Part shown: positions 25,090 through 33,110 of the stretch, in pieces
Numbering within the stretch: the stretch's first letter is position 1
Layout of the letters: each line of letters starts with the position of its first letter
Source of the DNA: DASUGC01 sp035606665
GTDB taxonomy: Bacteria > Acidobacteriota > Vicinamibacteria > Vicinamibacterales > SCN-69-37
Direction: 5' to 3'
Length of the DNA stretch: 64,000 nucleotides
Assembly: GCA_035606665.1 (NCBI GenBank)
Contig: DATNEY010000054.1
Location: 1-64,000 of the forward strand
Position numbers and translations under genes: made by a program
The notes under the pieces: generated by a model
Told to the model about the DNA's origin: nothing
The model's input: only the letters and a program-made list of their open reading frames with translations
Database searches by the model: none

Positions 25090-25913
25090 GACCGATTTCG
25101 ATCCGTCAGGAACGGGCTGCTGCGAAGAACCGACCGCAGGTTGTCCGCGGAGTACGCTTTCGCCGGCACTCCATCGGCGGGACGCCTCGCCACGACGACG
25201 ACATGATACGGCTGCTGAGGCTCGACAGCTGACAGTTCGAATCCCGCATGCTCGACTGCACTGACGACGAGTTGGGTGTCGAACACGTGATGATGCAATG
25301 CTCTGAACTCGAGGTTTCGGCCGGCCCTCTCGCGCAAATCGATCCCGTGTGCGTCCGGATCCATCGAGGGATCATGGAGATCCAGGGATTCCTCGACATG
25401 CGTGAGGTCATCCTCGCCTGTACTGCGCGTGAAGTCGTCGACAAGGTGCGAGAACGTCGTGACGGGCCTCCGGTGATCGAACGTGCCGTCCCTGTGCGGG
25501 ACAACGAGTATCAAGGCTCCTCCTGGCTTGAGCACCCGGCGCCACTCCGCCAGCGCACCAAGCGGATTCGCGCTGTGCTCGAGCATGTGCGATGACAGGA
25601 CGAAGTCATACGCGCAATCCGCGATCATGCGGAGGTCGGCGCCCTCGCCGATGAATTGCACTCCGGCCGGCTTGCCTGGGTGAAAGCGGAAGGTTCCGCC
25701 TTCCTTGATGGCACCCTCCCAGATTGTCTGACTGGCGAAGTTGACGTTGTCCATCGTGCCCGCGAGCGGGTAGACGGGGATCAACCCACCACGGGCGAAG
25801 ATAGGACTCGGCCCGCCGATCTCGAGACCGGCCCGGCGTTCGACAACCCTCCGGCACTCGGAGAAGCATTGGACCCAGGGCGTGCGGATGCGCCGCCCGA
25901 TGGCACTGAGCAC
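25086..25913 (-). CDS. SAM-dependent methyltransferase (type 11-like)
   Basis: A 275-residue protein. The region 'IADCAYDFVLSSHMLEHSAN' and 'EWRRVLKPGGALILVVPHRD' is the motif II/III part of a class I methyltransferase, while the N-terminal 'GLEIGGPSPIFARGG' is the glycine-rich SAM-binding motif. I set the start at the GTG at 25913 because GGGAGGTGT lies 8 bases upstream. The longer upstream frame is antisense to nothing but overlaps the polymerase gene out of frame. The substrate is probably a sugar of the repeat unit. Confidence 0.8.
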   Translation of the reverse strand: MLSAIGRRIRTPWVQCFSECRRVVERRAGLEIGGPSPIFARGGLIPVYPLAGTMDNVNFASQTIWEGAIKEGGTFRFHPGKPAGVQFIGEGADLRMIADCAYDFVLSSHMLEHSANPLGALAEWRRVLKPGGALILVVPHRDGTFDHRRPVTTFSHLVDDFTRSTGEDDLTHVEESLDLHDPSMDPDAHGIDLRERAGRNLEFRALHHHVFDTQLVVSAVEHAGFELSAVEPQQPYHVVVVARRPADGVPAKAYSADNLRSVLRSSPFLTDRNRS

Positions 25914-25960
25914 ACCGGTGACACCTCCCGCCCTGAAGACACTGATGACTCGCTTGGCGA

Positions 25961-27271
25961 TCAGAAATCCATCCTTGTCGTGAACGTCCCGGCAGCCGGC
26001 GCCGGCGCCGAAGACGGGCCGAACCCGCGCCCGAACGTCGAGAGATACGGCAGGAGCCCCACAAAGAACAGATAGTCGAAAGACCCGAGGTACGGATTGG
26101 AGTATGCGCCCATGCACAGGCCGACCAACCCGATGAGCAAGCAAAACGGGATGGCAGACTCCGTGCGAAATGCCGTGAGCAGCCGAACGACTCGAATCAG
26201 ATAAACGCCGAAGACCAACACCAGCGCAGTCGTGCCTACGATCCCGATGTTGAAGAGCATCTGATGGTACGTCAGCTCGTACGACCACGGGCGTTCGGCA
26301 TTTCTGAGATAGCCGGCGTAGCCACCAAACCCCGATCCCACCCACGGAGACGCCATGAAGGCATCGAGAAGGTACCTGCGCTGGATGGCTCGAATGTCCT
26401 GCGACGAAAATGCCGAGCGAAAGCGCGCGACGGCCCCCAACTCGCCTACCGGGCCCAGCCCAATGGACGTAAAGGCGAACAGGCCGCCGCCGATCACGGC
26501 GGCAAGAGTGTAGGCGACGAGCAAACGTCGCGCGACAGGTCGAAGACTGCCGACGCTCCTCGTGAGGATCGAGAGGCCAAGCACCAGGATCGGCGTCAGC
26601 GTCAGGACCACCCACAACCCTCGACGGCCCGACATCGCTGCAACCACGAGACAGAGCACGAGCGCGACGTTCGTCCAACCGGATCTGACCCCGGCGGCGT
26701 CAGCGCGAAACTGCAGACTGACCAGGTAGGGCGCGATCAGGAAGAGCGTGCCAATGTTATTGCTGGTGATCTGCGTGTAGCCGTCGTGGAAACCGACGAA
26801 CATCTCCAGTTCCTTGCGAACGGTCGATGGAATCAGCCGCAAGGACGCCGCGTCGACCACGCCGATGATGTTGATGACACTGATGAGGATGCCCGCGAGG
26901 ACCAGCGCCGAGTGAAAACTGCCGATTGAGTTGTCGGACCGAATCAGCGTGAAGATGATGATGAACGCGAGGCTCCAAGCCACGCGCAGCCTCAGTCCTT
27001 CTGCCACCGCAACCGTACTGTTCCCATTGCTGTAGCCGACGATGGCGGCAAGGATGCCGACGCCGCACAGTACAAGAAAGAACCACGCGATCCGCGGATA
27101 GATCTCGATGTCGTTCTGGCGGACGCGAACCACCGCCGAACCGATCAGGAAGAGCGCGAGGCACGCCAGCTTGATGAAGAGGTATGACTGGACGAACGTC
27201 CCGACAGAGGCGATGAACAGCACCGCCGGCAACGCGGCCACCAGTTTTTCCAATCGGGCGTCAACGGTCAC
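25961..27271 (-). CDS. O-antigen polymerase/ligase-like membrane protein (Wzy candidate)
   Basis: A 436-residue polytopic protein with about 11-12 hydrophobic helices and a Wzy_C-like periplasmic loop: 'AFMASPWVGSGFGGYAGYLR' followed by 'ERPWSYELTYHQMLFNIGIV'. It lies between the Wzx flippase side and the glycosyltransferases, so it is the better candidate for the repeat-unit polymerase, leaving the 10044 gene as possible ligase. Assignment between the two roles is inference. Start overlaps the next upstream gene's stop by 4 bp. Confidence 0.8.
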   Translation of the reverse strand: MTVDARLEKLVAALPAVLFIASVGTFVQSYLFIKLACLALFLIGSAVVRVRQNDIEIYPRIAWFFLVLCGVGILAAIVGYSNGNSTVAVAEGLRLRVAWSLAFIIIFTLIRSDNSIGSFHSALVLAGILISVINIIGVVDAASLRLIPSTVRKELEMFVGFHDGYTQITSNNIGTLFLIAPYLVSLQFRADAAGVRSGWTNVALVLCLVVAAMSGRRGLWVVLTLTPILVLGLSILTRSVGSLRPVARRLLVAYTLAAVIGGGLFAFTSIGLGPVGELGAVARFRSAFSSQDIRAIQRRYLLDAFMASPWVGSGFGGYAGYLRNAERPWSYELTYHQMLFNIGIVGTTALVLVFGVYLIRVVRLLTAFRTESAIPFCLLIGLVGLCMGAYSNPYLGSFDYLFFVGLLPYLSTFGRGFGPSSAPAPAAGTFTTRMDF

Positions 27272-28269
27272 GATCTTCTCTTCCCTGAACCATCAGTGCG
27301 GAGAACGTACAGCGTCATCCGATCCCGGCGCAGAAAGCAGTACGTCATCACGGCCAGCCGGGCGACCGCGATCGGCATGCGCGCAATCGCCGCCATCATT
27401 GCCCGGCGGGCGCGCCCGGGCACGAGCGGCCGTAACCGTTCCTGGTACCGGCCCTCGTCATAGACCCGGAGCGCTCTGTAGAACACGAGCGTCCGAAGGC
27501 GGTTCCATGGCTGGCGCCTGCACACCATCGCCTTGCTGGCATCGGAGAGTTTCTCGAAGGACCAGACGAGCGCCGGCCACCGGAACAACCAAATGTCGAA
27601 CCTGCGCCCCACCCATTCGGAGTTTCCAAGCCGGATTGCAATCCACGTATCGGAGAGGACACGCGCCTTGCCGGGCCAGGCCCCACCGAAAAGCACCCCG
27701 ACGTGGGCCAACGCTGTACCGTGATAGCGGGAGCGTTCCTGCGAGAGCCAGACCTTGCGATTGACAATGAGGCCGCCGATGAAGCTCAGATACGCGGCGA
27801 CGTCACGAAAGAACTGCTCCTTCCCGGACTCATCGTCCGCATAGTCCCGGTTCTCCAACAGCGGCATGCGGCGCTCGCTGAGTGTTGTCGCGAGCTTGAC
27901 GTCGCGCACCTCCGCGTTGGCGACGATGGCGGAATAGCCACCGGGGATCGCCCCAAGGACAGCTCTTACCGCGCCCGGCTTGAGAATGTCGTCGTCGCTG
28001 AAGAACCAGCAGTATTCCCCCCGAGCGAGCTCCACGGACCTGTCGTAGTCCTGGTCGACACCACCCTTCTTGTCCAGGCGCACGTACCTGAGGGCCGGGC
28101 ACCGTCGTGCCAATGCTTCGACAACCTCAGACGTGTTGTCTGTCGACGCGCCATCGACGACCAGGATTTCCACGCCGTCTTCGAGTTGAGACGTGATGCT
28201 CTCGATCGTCTCCTTGATAAAACTCGCGCGGTTGTACGTCGCGATGCAGACCGTCAGCGCGATGTCCAT
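27268..28269 (-). CDS. Glycosyltransferase family 2
   Basis: A 333-residue GT-A transferase. 'ALTVCIATYNRASFIKETIE', 'ILVVDGASTDNTSEVV' and the DxD 'YCWFFSDDDILKPGAV' are clear. The start is the ATG at 28269, one base from the stop of the FkbM gene, and the longer frame upstream is a shadow. The C-terminal helix-rich part ('AIARMPIAVARLAVMTYCFL') may anchor it to the membrane. Donor unknown. Confidence 0.87.
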   Translation of the reverse strand: MDIALTVCIATYNRASFIKETIESITSQLEDGVEILVVDGASTDNTSEVVEALARRCPALRYVRLDKKGGVDQDYDRSVELARGEYCWFFSDDDILKPGAVRAVLGAIPGGYSAIVANAEVRDVKLATTLSERRMPLLENRDYADDESGKEQFFRDVAAYLSFIGGLIVNRKVWLSQERSRYHGTALAHVGVLFGGAWPGKARVLSDTWIAIRLGNSEWVGRRFDIWLFRWPALVWSFEKLSDASKAMVCRRQPWNRLRTLVFYRALRVYDEGRYQERLRPLVPGRARRAMMAAIARMPIAVARLAVMTYCFLRRDRMTLYVLRTDGSGKRRS

Positions 28270-28270
28270 G

Positions 28271-29194
28271 TCAAGCCAGGTATGTCCGAACGCGTCCAGC
28301 GCGTGGCACGAACAGGCGGTTACCCGGGGCGTACGAAGGCTCCGCAGGCTGCCGCCTGAGCTCACCGTCAACGCAGCTGAAGACGTCGTACTCCCTGTCG
28401 GCCAGGAACTGCACGAGCTGGGCGCTCTGCACCGCCCCTTCAACCTGCAGGTCGCCGACTTCCATCACAATCGCGGGCCGGTGCTGCTCGATCGTCTTCG
28501 TCATCCCGTGCAGGATTTCATGTTCGGCGCTCTCCGCATCAATCTTCACGAGATCGGGAGCCGCCTTCGTCTCAGCCAGATACTCATCGAGTGAGACCGC
28601 CGCCACCGGGGTCACACTCCGTGCGACCGGCCGGGCCGTCGCCGCGCGGGCTTCAAAGAAGGAATTGTGAGAGGAGAAACGAAGCCCGAAGTCGTTGAAT
28701 GGAATCGTGCAGCTGCGCGAATGGACCGCCATGTTACGCGCCGTGACGTTTCGCATCTGCCCGGCATTCCGCTGCAAAAGTCTGAAGGTGCTTGGCGTCG
28801 GCTCAAAGCTGTGGACCTGTCCCTTGTCGCCGACAAGAGCGGCGCCGAGCAGCGTTGCGTAGCCAAAATGCGCCCCGATATCGATGAAGGTCATACCGCC
28901 CTTCAGGACGGTGAGGAGCATCACCGTCATGTCCTCTTCACAAAAGCCGTAACGGAACAGACTGTTTGACATCAGCTCTGGAAACACCACGTTCATGGTG
29001 CCGCCCCAGAAGAGATCGGCCTTGATCCGGATGCCGTCCGGTCGATGCCGCGCGATCCGGAGAAGCAACTCGGCACCGATGAGGCGGACGGGCTGGCGCA
29101 TGATGCGCTGCATCCGTGTACCAGACGCTCTGGAGAGCGCCCGCTGGAACGCGATGCGGTGCTCGGTGGAACTGTCGATAGGCGGCTCTGTCAT
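28271..29194 (-). CDS. FkbM-family methyltransferase
   Basis: A 307-residue methyltransferase. The SAM-binding motif 'MTFIDIGAHFGYATLLGAAL', 'QVHSFEPTPSTFRLLQRNAG' and the FkbM block 'PDLVKIDAESAEHEILHGM' are diagnostic. Members O-methylate sugars, including those of surface glycans. It lies between the flippase gene (1-base gap) and a GT2 gene. GTG/ATG choice does not change the domain. Confidence 0.88.
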   Translation of the reverse strand: MTEPPIDSSTEHRIAFQRALSRASGTRMQRIMRQPVRLIGAELLLRIARHRPDGIRIKADLFWGGTMNVVFPELMSNSLFRYGFCEEDMTVMLLTVLKGGMTFIDIGAHFGYATLLGAALVGDKGQVHSFEPTPSTFRLLQRNAGQMRNVTARNMAVHSRSCTIPFNDFGLRFSSHNSFFEARAATARPVARSVTPVAAVSLDEYLAETKAAPDLVKIDAESAEHEILHGMTKTIEQHRPAIVMEVGDLQVEGAVQSAQLVQFLADREYDVFSCVDGELRRQPAEPSYAPGNRLFVPRAGRVRTYLA

Positions 29195-29195
29195 T

Positions 29196-30707
29196 TCACG
29201 ACCGGCTCGTCGCGGTTCTCCAGAACGCCTGCGCCTGGGACCTCACCGCCGGCGCCGAGAACACCGCGGTGGCCAGCGTAACGAGCGATACGGCACCGAG
29301 GACCAGCAGCATCTCCCACCGGAGCAACGTCGGTGGCATGAGTTGTCGAGCGGTGATTACCACGATTCCCACCGCGAGCGCCGGAACGCCCACGTCCTGG
29401 ACGAGCCATCGTGTGCCGTGGCCTCGGAGCATCGTACGGTGCATCCAGGTCGGGCCGATTGCAAGATACACACTATTAAGGAGTAACCAGGCCGACGCCG
29501 CGCCGATTGGTCCATACCATCTGGTGAGAATAATAATGTTCGGCACGATCAGCGTCAGCAGAATCACGTGGATGCGCAACGCAAGATCCGTCCGGCCATA
29601 CGCCAACTGGAGCGCCCACGGGACCGACATCACTCCATTCAACGCAGTTCCGAGCGCGAGAGCGGTCACGACAGGAGAGGTCAGCGCGGCGGTCCCCGCA
29701 CTGCCAGTCCACAACCACATGATCTGATAAGAAAACGCCGCGAGGACACCCGCCACCGGCAGGACGATGACCGACATCACCTGCGCGCCGCGATGGTAGA
29801 AACCGGCGATGGCCGCCTCGTCACCCAACGCCACAAGGGATGACAGTCTCGGAAAGACAACACTGAACACCGGTGTCACCACGACCCCGACGGCCATGCC
29901 GGCGCTGGCGGCCAACGAATAGAACCCGAACTGCTCGAGCGTGAGGAGGGTACTGAGAATGATCTTGTCCAGCTGCGTCAGAATCAGCGAGGAGACGGCC
30001 ACACCACCGACGCCAACCGCGAAACGCCGGACATCCTTCAATAGATCGAGGCGCAAACGCGGACGATATTCCCTGGGCCCCGGCACGAAGCGCCACAGCA
30101 GACTTCGAATGGCGGTCGTCTGAACGATGCTCGCCAGGATCTGCCAGGCGAAGAAGGCAGTGATCGTCGGCGACACCAGATAGATCACGGCCGCCGCGCC
30201 TGCGTTCTTGAGCGTGGACGCGAGAATCTGCACCGTGTTCAGCTCGACTTGCCGGTGCAGCCCCTGAAGGCCACCGAGATACAGCGAAAGCGGCCACTGC
30301 AGGGCGGAGACGATGCCAATCGCCGCGATGGTCCGTTCGACGACGCTGACCGGCAGCGCATTCGCTTGAAGCCAGTGTTTTGCGATCACCGGCGCCAGGC
30401 AAACAATGACGAGGCCGATGACCAGGCCGATCGCCCAGTAGCAGACCTCGACACTGCGCACAAAATCGCGGGCTTCCGCAGCCCGCTCAGGCTGAACAGA
30501 ATAGCGGGCCATTTCCCGATTCATGGTCGGGCTCAGGCCGAAGTCAAGAACCTGAAGCAGGCCCTGCAAGGTCATGAAGAAGCCGATGAGCCCGTAGGCT
30601 TCGATCCCTATCCCCTTCACGTAGAAAGGGACAAAGGCCAGGCCCATCAGCGCGCCGTAGGCCTGTCCGAGGAAGTTGGCGGACAGGCTCTTTCTCAGGC
30701 GACTCAC
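29196..30707 (-). CDS. wzx: Wzx-type polysaccharide flippase
   Basis: A 503-residue MOP-superfamily transporter with about 12-14 hydrophobic helices that moves undecaprenyl-PP-linked repeat units across the inner membrane. The N-terminus 'SLSANFLGQAYGALMGLAFV' and 'YGLIGFFMTLQGLLQVLDFG' are typical. I set the start at the GTG at 30707, which overlaps the upstream methyltransferase stop (GTGA). The upstream extension is an arginine-rich shadow. It pairs with a Wzy candidate at 25961 and a Wzz-like protein at 8448, indicating a Wzx/Wzy-dependent pathway. Confidence 0.9.
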   Translation of the reverse strand: MSRLRKSLSANFLGQAYGALMGLAFVPFYVKGIGIEAYGLIGFFMTLQGLLQVLDFGLSPTMNREMARYSVQPERAAEARDFVRSVEVCYWAIGLVIGLVIVCLAPVIAKHWLQANALPVSVVERTIAAIGIVSALQWPLSLYLGGLQGLHRQVELNTVQILASTLKNAGAAAVIYLVSPTITAFFAWQILASIVQTTAIRSLLWRFVPGPREYRPRLRLDLLKDVRRFAVGVGGVAVSSLILTQLDKIILSTLLTLEQFGFYSLAASAGMAVGVVVTPVFSVVFPRLSSLVALGDEAAIAGFYHRGAQVMSVIVLPVAGVLAAFSYQIMWLWTGSAGTAALTSPVVTALALGTALNGVMSVPWALQLAYGRTDLALRIHVILLTLIVPNIIILTRWYGPIGAASAWLLLNSVYLAIGPTWMHRTMLRGHGTRWLVQDVGVPALAVGIVVITARQLMPPTLLRWEMLLVLGAVSLVTLATAVFSAPAVRSQAQAFWRTATSRS

Positions 30708-31981
30708 GGGCTCTGAGTGGCGGCCCCTGAAATGATCTCGATGGACGGGAGCGGAAAGATCAACGACGTTCCGCGGGCCAGGATATCCCGCTCTCGCTGC
30801 AGGAACTCGTCTTTGAAATGCCAGGGCAGCACGAGATAGTAGTCGGGCTTGAGCTCGCGCGACTGGGCCTCGGACACAATCGGGATATCGGTGCCGAGCG
30901 TCATCGCACCGTACTTGTCCGGATTGCGCTCGGCCGCGACGTCGATGATCCGATTGTCGATTCCGCACCACTGGAGGATGGTGTTGCCCTTCGTCGACGC
31001 GCCGTAGACATGAATGGACTTGCCATCTTTCTTCAGCTTTCGCAGGAGCTTGTTCAGTTCTTCCCTGTGAACATTGATTTGGTCCTGAAAGTTGCGATAG
31101 GGCTTGTCGGTGTCGAGCTCCATATCGAACTCGTCCTGCCGCAGGCTCCTCAGGTTCGTCGCGTACTTGTCTGACTTGTACTTGAAGTTCTCGGCGTGGG
31201 TGGCGAAACACCGGATGCTGCCGCCGTTGATCGTATTCAGGGCCGCGTTGAACACCTTCAAGCCCGCGGCGCGCATCACGCGATCGATCACCGCGAGGCT
31301 GTAGTACTCGAGATGCTCGTGGCAGATCGTGTCGTAGGAATTCATGCGCAACATCGTCGGCATGTACGACATTTCAAAGATCCAGATCCCGTCCTTCGCC
31401 AGCAGCGCCTTGATCGCCCGGGAGAACGCGATCGGATCCTCGAGATCGTAGAACATCGCAATCGACGTGATCAGGTCGCACCGTGCCTCGCCCAGCCTGG
31501 CGGCCAGTTCCTGGGACGGAAACACGTCCTGGATCACCGTCGCGTCCTCCCCGATTTCCTGAGCGATGTCGGACGGGTCGACACCAAACTTCGCGAAGGA
31601 CGACGGGTAGCACTTGAGAAGCGTGCCGTCATTGCACCCGATGTCGAGGACAACGCCACCTTTCGCGTCAAGGATCGCGAGACCTTCCTCCACGACTCCC
31701 TGGAGGTGTGCGCGCATCGTGTTGTTCGTACCCGATCTGTACCAGTAGGCGGAGTAGAGGATCTCCGGCGGCACCGTATGTTCCATCTGGAGGAGACCAC
31801 ATGCGCCTTCGTCCCTGGTTGGATCGCATCGCACCAGCGACGTCAGGATCTCTCTGGTCGGCGGAATCTCCTTGCCCGGCTTTACGAACGACCCCTGGAG
31901 GCACTGATGCCCAAGGCTGATGACATTCGTAAGAGCCGAGGAGCCACAGACTCGGCAGGTCTTCCGATGAACGAGATGCAT
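30704..31981 (-). CDS. NDP-sugar C-methyltransferase-like protein (zinc-binding N-terminus)
   Basis: A 425-residue protein with the three-part layout of sugar C-methyltransferases. The N-terminal zinc-binding domain includes 'CRVCGSSALTNVISLGHQ' and a later Cys in 'SLVRCDP'. The central SAM domain contains 'GVVLDIGCNDGTLLKCYP' and 'FEMSYMPTMLRMNSYDTICH' with 'HEHLEYYSLAVID'. The C-terminal domain contains 'IHVYGASTKGNTILQWCGID'. Such enzymes methylate carbon 3 or 5 of 4-keto NDP-sugars, and related proteins act on other NDP-keto sugars. Divergent from the GMD gene at 32088 across 106 bases. Confidence 0.87.
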   Translation of the reverse strand: MHLVHRKTCRVCGSSALTNVISLGHQCLQGSFVKPGKEIPPTREILTSLVRCDPTRDEGACGLLQMEHTVPPEILYSAYWYRSGTNNTMRAHLQGVVEEGLAILDAKGGVVLDIGCNDGTLLKCYPSSFAKFGVDPSDIAQEIGEDATVIQDVFPSQELAARLGEARCDLITSIAMFYDLEDPIAFSRAIKALLAKDGIWIFEMSYMPTMLRMNSYDTICHEHLEYYSLAVIDRVMRAAGLKVFNAALNTINGGSIRCFATHAENFKYKSDKYATNLRSLRQDEFDMELDTDKPYRNFQDQINVHREELNKLLRKLKKDGKSIHVYGASTKGNTILQWCGIDNRIIDVAAERNPDKYGAMTLGTDIPIVSEAQSRELKPDYYLVLPWHFKDEFLQRERDILARGTSLIFPLPSIEIISGAATQSP

Positions 31982-32087
31982 TCCAGGTCTCCGTCAGGTG
32001 AGCGCGGAAGGAAACGTGATGACCAGTGCGTGATGGTGCCAGACGCAGAAGGCAAAGTCAAAACACCTGTGATGGAATGAGTGACGC

Positions 32088-33092
32088 GTGAGCATTTCAA
32101 AACGCGCACTCGTGACGGGCGTTTCCGGGCAGGACGGCTCGTACCTCGCTGAGTTGCTGCTGCAGCACGGATACGACGTCTTTGGCCTGACACGGCCCGG
32201 CACGACGGACCACCCGTGGCGCATCGCTCATCTCGCGGACCGGATCACGTTGATACCAACCGACCTCATGAACGATGAGAGTCTGAAGAGTGTCATCGAC
32301 GAGGTCAGACCACAGGAAATCTACAATCTCGCCGCGGTCACGTCCCTCGGCGCAGCGGCGACCCAACCCGAGCTCGCCATGGCGCTCAACGGCGGCGGAG
32401 TCGAACGCTGCCTGAACGCGATCCTTTCCGTCGATCGGTCGATTCGATTCTGCCAAGCGTCGTCCGCCGAGGTCTTTGGCCAGTCTCCCGAGGTCCCACA
32501 GCGGGAAACCACGCCATTGAATCCGGTCGGGCCGTATGCCTGCGCAAAGGCCAGCGGCCATCGCGCCGTCATCCGGTACCGAACCCAGCACGGTGGTTTT
32601 GCCGTTTCAGGAATCCTGTTCAACCACGAGTCGCCACGCCGCGGGCTGGAATTCGTCAGCCGCAGGGTGACGGACGGCGTCGCGAGGATCGCGCTCGGCC
32701 TGTCGGACACCTTGACGGTCGGCAACCTTGATGCGCGGCGAGACTGGGGTTTCGCAGGTGACTACGTCCGGGCGTTGTGGCTGATGGTTCAACAACCTCG
32801 ACCCGACGACTACGTTATCGCCACGGGAGAGACGCGTTCGGTCGGAGAACTGGTTGAAGTGGCCTGCTCACACGTCGGAATCGACTGGAGACAACATGTC
32901 CGCTCCGATCCCTCGCTGGTCCGCCCGGCCGAGCCCACGCCGCGCGTGGGCGACGCATCGCGTGCACGCGCCGAATTGGGTTGGGCGCCAACGGTTGGCT
33001 TCGTCCAGCTCATCCACATGATGGTCGACGCGGATCTGGATCGGCTGCGCCTCAGCCCTGGGGTCCGCTCGCCGAGTCGAGGCGAGGGATGA
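32088..33092 (+). CDS. GDP-mannose 4,6-dehydratase family protein (paralogue 1)
   Basis: A 334-residue extended SDR enzyme, GTG start at 32088 with GGAA about 12 bases upstream. 'RALVTGVSGQDGSYLAELLL' and 'GYDVFGLTRPG' are typical of GMD. The catalytic YxxxK is in 'VGPYACAKASGH', and 'NHESPRRGLEFVSRRVTDGV' and 'NLDARRDWGFAGDYV' are GMD signatures. It is more diverged than the paralogue at 39295 and could have another specificity (for example a GDP-rhamnose reductase-like step). pglF follows 18 bases later. Confidence 0.85.
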   Translation: MSISKRALVTGVSGQDGSYLAELLLQHGYDVFGLTRPGTTDHPWRIAHLADRITLIPTDLMNDESLKSVIDEVRPQEIYNLAAVTSLGAAATQPELAMALNGGGVERCLNAILSVDRSIRFCQASSAEVFGQSPEVPQRETTPLNPVGPYACAKASGHRAVIRYRTQHGGFAVSGILFNHESPRRGLEFVSRRVTDGVARIALGLSDTLTVGNLDARRDWGFAGDYVRALWLMVQQPRPDDYVIATGETRSVGELVEVACSHVGIDWRQHVRSDPSLVRPAEPTPRVGDASRARAELGWAPTVGFVQLIHMMVDADLDRLRLSPGVRSPSRGEG

Positions 33093-33110
33093 CGGAGTAA
33101 CTTTCGCACG

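Noticed and set aside
25914..26678. N-terminal extension of the methyltransferase to 530 residues
   Set aside because: The extension lies over the polymerase gene in another frame and is Arg-rich. The GTG at 25913 has a good ribosome site.
30708..31211. N-terminal extension of the flippase to 671 residues
   Set aside because: It overlaps the C-methyltransferase gene out of frame. The GTG at 30707 overlaps that gene's stop and matches the family start.
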